Both the position numbers and the translations under genes were made by a program. Shown piece by piece: positions 33,208-41,624 of a stretch of 64,000 nt of DNA. Positions within the stretch are counted from its first letter, which is position 1, and each line of letters opens with the position of its first letter. Below the pieces are notes generated by a model. That model was not told the origin of the DNA. It did no database searches and saw only the letters and a list, made by a program, of their open reading frames with translations. The DNA is from an uncultured Treponema sp. Its GTDB lineage: Bacteria; Spirochaetota; Spirochaetia; Treponematales; Treponemataceae. The stretch covers positions 62,001 through 126,000 of the forward strand of contig CAJUBD010000006.1 in NCBI GenBank assembly GCA_910584475.1, in the 5' to 3' direction.

Positions 33208-33849
33208 ATGAAAAGGAAGCCCTTTATCGCCATTTCCGTGCTTGCGCTGTTCATGTTTGTCGGCTGTTCTAAAAAAAGCGAGATGTTGTTTAAGGCGGTA
33301 AATGAAAACAATGTCGCGCGGGCGCGGCGGCTCATTGAAGCTGGCGCGGACGTGAACGCAAAGAATGACATAGGAGCGTCAGCCCTCATGCTTGCGACAT
33401 ACAGCAACGCTTTTGATGTCGCGAAGCAGCTCATTGAATCGGATGCTGACATACACGCAAAGGACATAGAGGGAAAAACCGCCATCATGTATGCGGCATA
33501 TAATAACGCACTTGATATGGCGCGGCTACTTGTCGAGGCGGGCGCGGATGTGAACGCGACACATGAAAACGGCGGCACTGCGCTTATGTTTGCGACAGTG
33601 AAGGATGCGACAGATGTGGCGCGTCTGCTCATCGAATCTGGCGCGGATGTAAACGCAAAGACGCACTCTGGCTCGACTGCACTCATGAATGCGGATCGTA
33701 ACAGCGCGGCAGAGGTTGCCAAACTGCTCATTGAATCCGGCGCGGATGTGAACGCAAAGAATGAAGATGGCTCGACCGCGCTAATGTATGCGTTAAAAAA
33801 TAAGGCGACAGACGTGGCGGCACTGCTCGAAGCCTCCGGCGCAAAATAA
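33208..33849 (+). CDS. ankyrin-repeat lipoprotein
   Basis: 213 aa. Lipobox FMFVGC, lipidated C20. From about residue 30 to the end, five regular 33-residue ankyrin repeats with near-identical cores (LLIESGADVNAK, then GSTALM). The close similarity between repeats suggests recent internal duplication. Envelope-anchored protein-binding scaffold; partner unknown. The stop lies inside the right copy of the 33-bp repeat. Confidence 0.85.
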   Translation: MKRKPFIAISVLALFMFVGCSKKSEMLFKAVNENNVARARRLIEAGADVNAKNDIGASALMLATYSNAFDVAKQLIESDADIHAKDIEGKTAIMYAAYNNALDMARLLVEAGADVNATHENGGTALMFATVKDATDVARLLIESGADVNAKTHSGSTALMNADRNSAAEVAKLLIESGADVNAKNEDGSTALMYALKNKATDVAALLEASGAK

Positions 33850-33866
33850 CGAGGTGAAAACTATGG
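33834..33866 (+). repeat. 33-bp direct repeat, right copy
   Basis: Identical to 32478-32510, 1356 bp away. Includes the ankyrin gene stop and a GAGGTG-ATG start that leads nowhere: the frame it opens runs antisense through the kinase gene. Confidence 0.9.
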
Positions 33867-33905
33867 GCGAGTGTCCTCGCAATGACACGGCGGGAAGAGA
33901 ATGCT

Positions 33906-34472
33906 CTAGTTCACGCTTTCAACCAAACCGCGCCTTTCCAATTCCGAAAGAATCGCTTCGACGATTTCCTCAGGGCGAATCTCGCTCACGTCTATTACAA
34001 AATCTGCGGCGGCGCGAAAGTCGCAGTTGTCGATGCCATAAAGTTTTTTGTATCGGCGGGTGTCCTCGCTGTCGCGCATTTTCGTGAAAGACGAAATTTC
34101 TTCGAGCGATCCGCCCTCGCGCTTTTGGATTCTTTTCGCGCGGATTTCGTCGTTCGTAAAAAGATAGACCTTGAGGTCAGCCTCCTTGAGCATCCAAATC
34201 GCAAGGCGGCTTCCGAGCACGCATGAATCCTCTCGGGCAAGTTCCACCTGCCGCGTGTCCACTTCTATGTCGAATTCGTCGCTGGTTTTCGCCGCCTCAA
34301 TCACCTGCGCGAGAGAAATCCCTTTTTCCGCGGCCAGCTGGCGGAACGTGAAATTCACGAGTCGAATGCCAAGCCTTTTTGAAAGAAGCGTGCTAACTGT
34401 CGTATTTCCGCAGCCCGACTTACCGCTTATCGCGACGCGCAATTTTTTTCCCAAAGGAATCCTGTATTCCAT
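33906..34472 (-). CDS. cytidylate-kinase-like nucleotide kinase with altered Walker A
   Basis: 188 aa from the ATG at 34472 (GGGAG upstream; an earlier TTG is possible). Archaeal/CMP-kinase-like fold: VAISGKSGCGNTTVSTLL at about 13-30, RLVNFTFRQLAAEKG, then DTRQVELARE and the LID arginines. The P-loop Lys is replaced by Asn (G22-N23-T24). Likely phosphorylates CMP/dCMP or a related nucleotide. Directly follows yicC. Confidence 0.75.
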   Translation of the reverse strand: MEYRIPLGKKLRVAISGKSGCGNTTVSTLLSKRLGIRLVNFTFRQLAAEKGISLAQVIEAAKTSDEFDIEVDTRQVELAREDSCVLGSRLAIWMLKEADLKVYLFTNDEIRAKRIQKREGGSLEEISSFTKMRDSEDTRRYKKLYGIDNCDFRAAADFVIDVSEIRPEEIVEAILSELERRGLVESVN

Positions 34473-34493
34473 AAATCTCAAATCTCCCAAAAG

Positions 34494-35360
34494 TCACTCG
34501 ACGTTCTTCGCCTGCTCGCGAATGTTTTCAAGCGCGTCCTTCGCGTTCACCACTTCGCGCCCCACTTCGACGAACTGGTTCTTGCTCCCGATCGTGTTCA
34601 CTTCCCGTGCGGCTTCCTGGCATATGAAGTCGATTCGCTTGCCCGAACAAGGCTTTTCAAATTCCTTGCGCAACGATTCGATGTGGCTTTGCAACCGCAC
34701 GATTTCCTCGTTGATAGTGTAGCGAATCATCATCGAGGCGACTTCATTCATAATCTTGCTTTCATCAGCGGCATCTTGCAAAAGCTCCTTGAAACGCGCC
34801 GTAATTCCATCGCGGAATTTCCCTTCCATCTGCGGCTGCCATTCTTTGAAAAACGCCGCGCTCTTTTCCAAAACCGAAAGCCATGAAGTCAAGTCGCGCT
34901 TTAGGTGTGCGCCCTCGTTCTCGCGCGACCGCACGAACTCGTCCAGGGTCTTCTCGAAAATCCCGGAAATCTTTTCACGATAATTTTCAGCGTCGTATTC
35001 GCGTGAAAACTGCAAAACGCCTTCAAGTCGCGCGAGCGTAGAAAGCGTGATTTCGCTCTCGTCTTTTCCAACGGCGCGCGCGATTTCGCACAACGCGGCG
35101 TGGTATGACTTCGCGGCGTTCACATCTGCGAAAATTTTCGGCTCGGAAAAATTGTCGCGCACGCGAATCGTAAGGTCCACCTTGCCGCGCGAAATTTTCT
35201 GCTGGACAATTTTTCTGATTTCCATTTCAAGCGGATTCAAAAAATACGGAATGCTCACGCTCAAGTCAAGGAAGCGGCTGTTCACGCCTTTGAATTCAAC
35301 GCTGATTTGCGCCCCGTCAACCTCGCATTCATTGTAAGCGTAGCCTGTCATGCTCGTCAT
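34494..35360 (-). CDS. YicC/YloC-family endoribonuclease
   Basis: 288 aa from the ATG at 35360 (SD GAGGTG). N terminus MTSMTGYAYNECEVDGAQIS, then EFKGVNSRFLDLSV and EIRKIVQQKISRGKVDLTI; C-terminal DUF1732 block EVASMMIRYTINEEIVRLQ and CQEAAREVNTIGSK. Members are Mn-dependent RNases linked to stress physiology. Lies between murC and the kinase gene, all leftward. Confidence 0.92.
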   Translation of the reverse strand: MTSMTGYAYNECEVDGAQISVEFKGVNSRFLDLSVSIPYFLNPLEMEIRKIVQQKISRGKVDLTIRVRDNFSEPKIFADVNAAKSYHAALCEIARAVGKDESEITLSTLARLEGVLQFSREYDAENYREKISGIFEKTLDEFVRSRENEGAHLKRDLTSWLSVLEKSAAFFKEWQPQMEGKFRDGITARFKELLQDAADESKIMNEVASMMIRYTINEEIVRLQSHIESLRKEFEKPCSGKRIDFICQEAAREVNTIGSKNQFVEVGREVVNAKDALENIREQAKNVE

Positions 35361-35416
35361 CTTCAATCACCTCTTAAAAAAAACAATTTCTTTATTTCCG
35401 CAAAATCTGACGAATC

Positions 35417-36922
35417 CTAATCCACCAATTTCGACATCTTTTCAAAAACCGATTTTCCGACCTTCCAATTGTCGCCCGCGCCCATCGTCACGAAAATGTA
35501 GCCGTTCGGGAAATTTTCGCCCGCCTTCTGCGAAAGGATATTTTCCGCCTCGAGCGCGGCATCTGCGAATTCTTTTTTGAAACGAACGTCGTCGTGATAT
35601 TTCGATGCGCACTCCGCCAAAATCTCTCCGCTGACATTCTCGGCGTTTTCAGTTTCGCGCGCGCTCGCATAAATTTTGTTTATCAAAACAATGTCAGCGC
35701 ACTCAAAACTTTTCGCGAAGTCGTCGAGCAAAGCCGCCGTGCGCGTGTAAGTGTGGCTCATAAAATCCACCACGATTTTTCTTCCCGAAAAAAAATCCTT
35801 GTAGCCAGCAAGCGTCGTGCGAATCGCCGTGGGATGATGCCCGTAGTCATCGACGAAAATTATCTCGTCGCCGTGTGAATTTTTCGTTCGCCCAATGATT
35901 TCCGAGCGGCGTTTCCCGCCTGAAAAATTTTCCAAGCCTCGCTTTATTTTTTGCGTGTAGTCAAGCGGATTCTTTTTGTCTTCGCGCAAAAGGCAGAACG
36001 AAAGCGCGACTGCCGCCGCCGCGTCCAAAACTTCATGCTTTCCCGGAACGCGCAAAAAAGCCTCGCCCAAACATTCCAAGGAAAAACCGTTTCTTTGGTT
36101 TTCACTCTTCTTGAATGCAAGATGAAATTCGCCCGAAGCGTTTTCGCCGTAAGGAATGAAAATTATGTCGGGCCGCCTTTCCCGGGCGATTTTTGCAGTC
36201 TCCACCGCGCCCTCGTCGTCGGCGCAGAAAATCAGCTTTCCGCCTTGCGGCAATTTCAAAATATATTCGACGAAGGCATTCTGAATGTCGGCGAAGGTCG
36301 GAAAGCAGTCCTGATGGTCGCTTTCCACGCTCGTGAGGACGATGACTTTCGGACAGAACGACATGAAATGCCGCATGTATTCGCAGGTTTCCGCGACGAA
36401 ATATTTTTTCTGCGATTTTACAGAATCGAAATTCCGCGAAGTGAAAGTGCATTTTCCGCCGAACGAATCGACTACGCTTCCCGCCAAAACTTGGCACGGC
36501 AAGTCCAATTCTTCCAAAATTGTTCCGGCAAGCGCGGTCGTGCTAGTCTTTCCGTGGACGCCGCAAATCCCTGAGCTGAACGCCATATCAGAATACGCGC
36601 CCAAAGCCTCCGTGTAAAGCATCGTCGGAACTCCGAGCCGCGCCGCCTCCGCGAGGTCGGGATTTTTTTCCGCGTCATACGCCGAAGAATGGATCACCAA
36701 CTGAGTCTCGCGCGTGACATTTTTTTCGCTGAATTCAAGCGGAACGATTTTCAATTTTTCCAAAATCTCATCTGTATAAAAACGTTCGGAAACGTCGCTT
36801 CCGCTGATTTGCGCGCCCGCGCGAAAAAGGATTTCCGCAAACGCCGCCATTCCGGTGCCTTTGATTCCGACCAGATGGATTTTCGTCCCGCGCAAATTTT
36901 TGGGGAATTTTGTCTCTGACAT
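35417..36922 (-). CDS. murC: UDP-N-acetylmuramate--L-alanine ligase MurC
   Basis: 501 aa from the ATG at 36922. Mur-ligase family: HLVGIKGTGMAAFAEIL at 16-32, the ATP loop GVHGKTSTTALAG near 109-121, ETCEY and the DDYGHHPTAIR motif. Adds L-Ala to UDP-MurNAc; Mpl is the main alternative and cannot be fully excluded. A second ATG lies six bases upstream, inside the promoter-to-start gap; the promoter spacing favours 36922. Confidence 0.88.
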   Translation of the reverse strand: MSETKFPKNLRGTKIHLVGIKGTGMAAFAEILFRAGAQISGSDVSERFYTDEILEKLKIVPLEFSEKNVTRETQLVIHSSAYDAEKNPDLAEAARLGVPTMLYTEALGAYSDMAFSSGICGVHGKTSTTALAGTILEELDLPCQVLAGSVVDSFGGKCTFTSRNFDSVKSQKKYFVAETCEYMRHFMSFCPKVIVLTSVESDHQDCFPTFADIQNAFVEYILKLPQGGKLIFCADDEGAVETAKIARERRPDIIFIPYGENASGEFHLAFKKSENQRNGFSLECLGEAFLRVPGKHEVLDAAAAVALSFCLLREDKKNPLDYTQKIKRGLENFSGGKRRSEIIGRTKNSHGDEIIFVDDYGHHPTAIRTTLAGYKDFFSGRKIVVDFMSHTYTRTAALLDDFAKSFECADIVLINKIYASARETENAENVSGEILAECASKYHDDVRFKKEFADAALEAENILSQKAGENFPNGYIFVTMGAGDNWKVGKSVFEKMSKLVD

Positions 36923-36929
36923 ATCCATA

Positions 36930-36958
36930 ATTATACAAGAAAATCTGCCTTGTAGCAA
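36930..36958 (-). promoter_or_regulatory. leaderless promoter of murC
   Basis: Minus strand TTGCTA (36953-36958), 17 nt, TATAAT (36930-36935), seven bases to the ATG at 36922. No Shine-Dalgarno. Confidence 0.8.
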
Positions 36959-37127
36959 GTGGATTGCTTCACAAAAAACTTATTGCAATTTTTCTTGATA
37001 TTTGCTTGTTTTCGTCTGCGCCGTGTGATCGGCTGTGGTTGCTCCATTTCTGATTTTGAATAATTATACGCAATAAGATTTATGGTATGACATGGCTAAT
37101 CTCAAGTCCGAAGTTGCATAATAAGCG

Positions 37128-37205
37128 GAATTGCCTGCAGTAAAAACTCCGTAATCAGACCGCCGAATATACGGGCGTTTCGTCGCGGATTTCTACAGTT
37201 CTTAA
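37128..37205 (+). pseudogene. decayed 3' fragment of an rsmD copy
   Basis: Reads ELPAVKTP-stop-SDRRIYGRFVADFYSS-stop, matching the C terminus of the intact RsmD in this window (EMPEKIESLSLCDRRIYGR, then SVVDFYS) with an indel and an in-frame stop. Bases 37158-37179 are identical to the reverse complement of 24071-24092 (22 of 22). No upstream part of the gene remains. Confidence 0.6.
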
Positions 37206-37236
37206 GATTTTTGCTTTTCGTTGCGAAAGATTTTGA

Positions 37237-37264
37237 TTGACAAAACAAAAAAGTGTGATATAAT
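37237..37264 (+). promoter_or_regulatory. promoter with a very short leader, TPR operon
   Basis: TTGACA (37237-37242), 16 nt, TATAAT (37259-37264), 11 bases to the ATG at 37276, leaving a leader of about five bases. Confidence 0.75.
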
Positions 37265-37275
37265 ATTAGAAAAAA

Positions 37276-37617
37276 ATGGATTTTAAAGATGTTTTGCAGG
37301 AAAAGGAGATTCCCGGTGGATTCATAAAGGTTACGGACAGACCTGTCGCAGGCCTTTCTTCGGAGCAAAAGGCTTTGTTGAACCGAAAGGGAAACATCTT
37401 TTTCAATGAAGGCAAAATCGAGGACGCGCGCAGGATTTTCCTCACCACAGGATATTCAGATGGTCTAATCCGCGTGGCGGACATATACGCCAAGAGCAAG
37501 CGCGGCCTTGACGCGCTCAAGCTTTATGTCCTCGCGCACGAACAGGTGAAAGCCGAGTCGATTTATGAAAAAGTCGCATCCACGATTGGAGAGCTATTAA
37601 AAAATGACGAAAATTGA
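37276..37617 (+). CDS. conserved hypothetical protein, TPR-like
   Basis: 113 aa, soluble. GFIKVTDRPVAGLSSEQK is followed by a helix pair with TPR character (NRKGNIFFNEGKIEDARRIF). No catalytic motif. 30 bp ahead of the large TPR protein in the same operon, so the two may interact. mRNA almost leaderless. Confidence 0.7.
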   Translation: MDFKDVLQEKEIPGGFIKVTDRPVAGLSSEQKALLNRKGNIFFNEGKIEDARRIFLTTGYSDGLIRVADIYAKSKRGLDALKLYVLAHEQVKAESIYEKVASTIGELLKNDEN

Positions 37618-37647
37618 ATTTAAAAAATAAAATCAAGGAGAGCAAAA

Positions 37648-38787
37648 ATGCTGGAGATGCAAACGCCTTCTTCATTCGACGAGTACCCGAATTTTGAGGG
37701 CGCGGAACACGAAAACAACGAGATTTCGACTCTTTCCAAGAGGGGCTATCAACTGCTAAAAGAAGGGCGCATCGATGAAGCCGAAACGGAGTTTCAAAAA
37801 ATTTTGGCGCTCGAAGAGAACAACAATTACGCTTTGGTGGGACTAGGTGACAGCAAGCGCAAGCAAAACAATTTCCAAGGGGCAATAGAATATTATACCA
37901 AATGCCTTTCCTGCCATCCTGGAAACAACTACGCGCTTTTCGGGCTTGCCGACTGCTACAAGGGATTGAACCAATTTCACAAGGCGATAGAAATTTGGGA
38001 ACAATATCTGACCCATGACGACCGCAACATCACCGTGCTTACGCGCGTGGCGGACGCATACCGGAAAATTCGCGACTTCAAAAAATCAAAGCAGTTGTAT
38101 TTGCGCGTCTTGGATATGGAAGAGAGCAATCCTTATGCGCTTATAGGACTTGGACATTTGCACTATGATTTCAAGGAATACACGGACGCGCTTTTTTATT
38201 GGACGCGCATGCTCGAACAAAACGAAAATTCTGCGGACATCCGCGTGCTTACTAGCATCGGAAACTGCCACCGCAAGCTGAAGACGTTCGACAAAGGCGT
38301 GCAATATTTCGAGCGCGCGCTGAAGCACGACCCCGAAAATTTCTACGCCCTCTATGGACTTGCCGACTGCTATCGCGGAATGAACCAGCAGTTCCGCTCG
38401 ATTGAATATTGGAACAAAATCCTTGAAATCGATCCTAAAAACAAAGTGATTCTCACGCGAGCTGGCGATGCCTACCGAAATTCCGGCGACTACAAGACGG
38501 CCGAAGAATACTACAACAAGGCGATGAGCATAGATTTCGACATCTACGCCGCTTTGGGGCTTGCGATGCTTTGCAAAGGCCAAGGTCGCTACGAAGAAAG
38601 CGTAGAGCGGCTCTTGGCGCTAATCAAAAACGATCCGAAAAATTACAGGCTTTACATCGACTTGGCGGATAGCTATGAAAAAATGGAAAAAAAAAAGAAA
38701 GCCATTGAAACTTTGGAAAGTTTTATGCATCAAGGACTCAGAAGCCAAGCCATCATCGGAATGCTCGAACGCCTTAAACATTCGTAA
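37648..38787 (+). CDS. tetratricopeptide-repeat protein
   Basis: 379 aa composed of about nine TPRs from residue 28 to the end (for example KRGYQLLKEGRIDEAETEF and NYALFGLADCYKGLNQ). No signal peptide or lipobox, so cytoplasmic. SD AGGAG. Scaffold role inferred from fold only. Its stop overlaps the rlmN start (TAATG). Confidence 0.85.
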   Translation: MLEMQTPSSFDEYPNFEGAEHENNEISTLSKRGYQLLKEGRIDEAETEFQKILALEENNNYALVGLGDSKRKQNNFQGAIEYYTKCLSCHPGNNYALFGLADCYKGLNQFHKAIEIWEQYLTHDDRNITVLTRVADAYRKIRDFKKSKQLYLRVLDMEESNPYALIGLGHLHYDFKEYTDALFYWTRMLEQNENSADIRVLTSIGNCHRKLKTFDKGVQYFERALKHDPENFYALYGLADCYRGMNQQFRSIEYWNKILEIDPKNKVILTRAGDAYRNSGDYKTAEEYYNKAMSIDFDIYAALGLAMLCKGQGRYEESVERLLALIKNDPKNYRLYIDLADSYEKMEKKKKAIETLESFMHQGLRSQAIIGMLERLKHS

Positions 38788-39818
38788 TGCAAAAAATCGC
38801 GCTCACGGGACTTTTTCCGGAAGAAATCTGTCAAATTCTCTCGCTTGACGCGCCGTTTCGCGGAAGGCAGATTTTCAAATGGATTTATGCGGGGGCGCAT
38901 GACTTCTCCGAAATGACGAACCTCTCAAAGGATTTGCGCGCGCGACTTTCGGAAAACGCTTCGCTTCGTTCCTGCAAAGTGAAAAAAATTCTCCGCGATG
39001 ACGATGGTACGGTGAAACTGCAAATAGAAACATCAGACGCGCTCGCCGTGGAAACCGTGCTGCTCGTTGACAAGGAAGGCCGCAGGACGGCGTGCGTTTC
39101 CTGTCAGGCGGGATGCGCGATGGGCTGCGCTTTCTGCAAAACCGGGACTTTGGGGCTTGCGAGAAATTTGACGGCGGGTGAAATCATCGAGCAATTTTTA
39201 TTTTTGGAAAAGGAAGTCGGGATTCTCTCGAACATCGTCTTCATGGGAATGGGCGAGCCTACACAGAATCTCTGCGAAATCCGAAAATCCATAGAAATCC
39301 TTTCAAGCGCGGACGGTCGTGCGCTTTCTCCCAAGCGAATCACGCTTTCCACTTGCGGAATCGTAAAAGGAATTTATGCTCTCGCCGATGAAGGTCCGAA
39401 AGTCCGTCTCGCGCTTTCTCTTACGACTGCCGACCAAGCGCTCCGCGAAGAATTGATGCCCACGGCAAAGGCGAATCCGCTTTCAAAACTAAAAGAGGCT
39501 CTCGCCTACTATTCTGAAAAAACGGGATTTCGTGTGACGCTTGAGGTCGCTCTTTTGTCCGGAAAAAATTCGGATGGAAAAAGCGCGGAAAAAATCGCGG
39601 AATTCGCGCGCGCGATTTCCGCCAATGTCAATCTAATCGCTTGGAACGAGGTGGAAGGCTTGCCGTTTTTGAGTCCCAGCCGCGAAGAATGCGACGCATT
39701 TTTGAAAATCTTGCGGAATTCCGATGTTAACGCCACTTTGCGCAGACGGCGAGGAAGCAAAATCGGCGGCGCATGCGGTCAGCTCGGAAGCGCAGGAAAT
39801 TTTCGCCAAGAAATCTGA
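38787..39818 (+). CDS. rlmN: dual-specificity 23S rRNA/tRNA (adenine-C2)-methyltransferase RlmN
   Basis: 343 aa. Radical-SAM cluster motif CAMGCAFCKTG, FMGMGEPTQNL, the LSLTTADQALREELMP segment, and the C-terminal catalytic Cys in GGACGQLGS. Methylates A2503 of 23S rRNA and A37 of some tRNAs. Translationally coupled to the TPR gene. Confidence 0.95.
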   Translation: MQKIALTGLFPEEICQILSLDAPFRGRQIFKWIYAGAHDFSEMTNLSKDLRARLSENASLRSCKVKKILRDDDGTVKLQIETSDALAVETVLLVDKEGRRTACVSCQAGCAMGCAFCKTGTLGLARNLTAGEIIEQFLFLEKEVGILSNIVFMGMGEPTQNLCEIRKSIEILSSADGRALSPKRITLSTCGIVKGIYALADEGPKVRLALSLTTADQALREELMPTAKANPLSKLKEALAYYSEKTGFRVTLEVALLSGKNSDGKSAEKIAEFARAISANVNLIAWNEVEGLPFLSPSREECDAFLKILRNSDVNATLRRRRGSKIGGACGQLGSAGNFRQEI

Positions 39819-39836
39819 AATTTTTGCGATTTGCAC

Positions 39837-39865
39837 TTGCAAATTTTCGGCTTATGGTTTAAAAT
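39837..39865 (+). promoter_or_regulatory. sigma70-type promoter of the HMA-like gene
   Basis: TTGCAA (39837-39842), 17 nt, TAAAAT (39860-39865). Leader of about 40 nt with SD AAGGAG. Confidence 0.75.
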
Positions 39866-39910
39866 ATAGTTAACACCAAAAGTCATTTTCCAAAGGAGTT
39901 CATATAAAAA

Positions 39911-40111
39911 ATGCAAAAAAAGATATTTGTTGACGGAATGTTTGACGATGATGTGGCGGCAAAAGTCGCTGCGGCGGTAAAGGCGGTGGCGGGCGTTACG
40001 AACTGCGAGGCGAACCCGATGAAGGCGCAGGTTGTCGTAGATTTCGACGGCGCGGATGAAGGCGCGATTGACGCGGCGATAAATTCTGCGGGCGCGACCG
40101 TTCTCGGCTGA
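39911..40111 (+). CDS. HMA-like small protein lacking the metal-binding CxxC
   Basis: 66 aa. The size and beta-alpha-beta-beta-alpha-beta pattern fit a heavy-metal-associated domain: KKIFVDGMFDDDVAAKV, VAGVTNCEANPMKAQVVVDF, AIDAAINSAGATV. The GMTCxxC loop is replaced by GMFDDDVA, so copper or zinc binding in the usual way is impossible. One Cys remains at about residue 36. Monocistronic with its own promoter. Function unknown. Confidence 0.72.
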   Translation: MQKKIFVDGMFDDDVAAKVAAAVKAVAGVTNCEANPMKAQVVVDFDGADEGAIDAAINSAGATVLG

Positions 40112-40176
40112 CCGTCCTTTCATCAAACGCAAATAAAAATAAAAATTCATAATTAATTTTAGTTCCGGGGAATGAA

Positions 40177-41463
40177 ATGGGAAAAACCATAGCGCAAAAA
40201 ATTTTCGAAAGCCATCTTTTGGAAAAGCCATTTAAAGATACTTATATTTTGAAACTTGACAGAGTTTTCTGTCACGAAATCACCACGCCGATCGCCATAA
40301 ATGATTTGGCGGAACGCGGAATGGATCGCGTTTTCGACTGCGAGAAAATCAAGGCGGTAGTCGATCATGTGACTCCGGCAAAAGATTCCAAGACCGCCGA
40401 ACAGGAAAAAATCCTTCGCGAATGGGCGAAGCGCAACGGAATCAAGGATTTCTTCGACATCGGCGCGAACGGCGTTTGCCACGCGATTTTTCCCGAAAAA
40501 GGATTCGTGCGGCCGGGCTTTACCGTCATTATGGGAGACAGTCACACTTGCACGCATGGGGCGTTCGGGGCGTTTGCGGCGGGCGTGGGCACGACAGATT
40601 TGGAAGTGGGCATCCTCAAGGGAGTTTGCTCTTTCAAAGAGCCGAAGTCGATAAAATTCGTTTTGAACGGAAAGCTGCGGCAAGGCGTTTTTGCAAAAGA
40701 TGTCATCCTTTACCTGATTTCAAAAATCGGCGTGAACGGCGCGACGAACTGTGTCGTGGAATTCACAGGTCCCGTCGTTGACAATTTCGGCATGGAAGAG
40801 CGGATGACGCTTTGCAACATGGCGGTGGAAGCTGGCGCGACGAGCGGAATCTGTTTTCCCGACATGACTACGGTGGAATATCTTTGGCCTTTCATCGAAA
40901 AAGAATTCTCCTCGAAGGAAGCCGCGCTCGCAGAATACTCAAAGTGGAAAAGCGACGCTGACGCGCAATACGAAAAGACAATCACGCTCGACCTTTCAGA
41001 CCTCGAGCCTCTCGCCACTGTAGGCTACAAGCCCGACCAAGTGAAAAAAGTCTCGGAACTTTCCGGCACGAAAGTCGATCAAATTTATATCGGCTCTTGC
41101 ACGAATGGAAGAATTTCCGATTTGCGTATCGCGGCCGAGATTCTAAAAGGAAAGCGCATCGCGAAAAACGTCCGCGCCATAGTAAGCCCTGCCACGCCGA
41201 AAGTCTACAGGCAGGCCTTGGACGAAGGGATCATTTCAATTTTCATGGACGCGGGCTTCTGCGTCACGAATCCGACTTGCGGCGCGTGTCTCGGAATGTC
41301 GAACGGAGTTTTGGCTTCGGGCGAAGTGTGCGCCTCCACCACGAACCGCAATTTCAACGGTCGCATGGGAAAGGGCGGAATGGTGCATTTGATGAGCCCT
41401 GCCACAGCCGCGGCTACGGCAATTGCCGGCACAATCACGAATTCCCAATTATTTACAAAATAA
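40177..41463 (+). CDS. leuC: 3-isopropylmalate dehydratase large subunit (LeuC family)
   Basis: 428 aa, aconitase family. GDSHTCTHGAFGAFAAGVG, then IGSCTNGRISDLR and NPTCGACLGMSNGVLA supply the three Cys of the 4Fe-4S cluster. Paired with the small subunit downstream. leuA and leuB are not nearby, so a related role (another 2-hydroxyacid hydro-lyase, such as homoaconitase-type) cannot be ruled out. Confidence 0.88.
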   Translation: MGKTIAQKIFESHLLEKPFKDTYILKLDRVFCHEITTPIAINDLAERGMDRVFDCEKIKAVVDHVTPAKDSKTAEQEKILREWAKRNGIKDFFDIGANGVCHAIFPEKGFVRPGFTVIMGDSHTCTHGAFGAFAAGVGTTDLEVGILKGVCSFKEPKSIKFVLNGKLRQGVFAKDVILYLISKIGVNGATNCVVEFTGPVVDNFGMEERMTLCNMAVEAGATSGICFPDMTTVEYLWPFIEKEFSSKEAALAEYSKWKSDADAQYEKTITLDLSDLEPLATVGYKPDQVKKVSELSGTKVDQIYIGSCTNGRISDLRIAAEILKGKRIAKNVRAIVSPATPKVYRQALDEGIISIFMDAGFCVTNPTCGACLGMSNGVLASGEVCASTTNRNFNGRMGKGGMVHLMSPATAAATAIAGTITNSQLFTK

Positions 41464-41565
41464 ATTTTTAGGAGCGTTTCTAATGCGCACTGAAATGTCG
41501 CGCGTATTTGAACTCCGAGTTTGCGTCGCAAACTCTTTTATTTGAATTGTCCGCTTACGCGGACT

Positions 41566-41609
41566 AATTAAGCATCCTCGAAAACTGAAGTTTTCCGCGG
41601 TGCTTAATT
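41566..41609 (+). repeat. 44-bp leader hairpin, family 1 copy C
   Basis: AATTAAGCA / TGCTTAATT outer stem, TCCTC/CGCGG loop, inner stem GAAAACT/AGTTTTC around GA. Compare copy A at 1008-1051. Followed by TTTTAAGGGAG, which supplies the leuD SD. Two further hairpins precede it (GAGTTTGC/GCAAACTC and GTCCGC/GCGGAC, 41517-41564). Confidence 0.85.
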
Positions 41610-41624
41610 TTAAGGGAGCGAAAA

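Noticed and set aside
33857..34087. ORF started by the SD-ATG in the right 33-bp repeat
   Set aside because: It runs antisense through the kinase gene with unlikely composition; the start is a by-product of the repeat.
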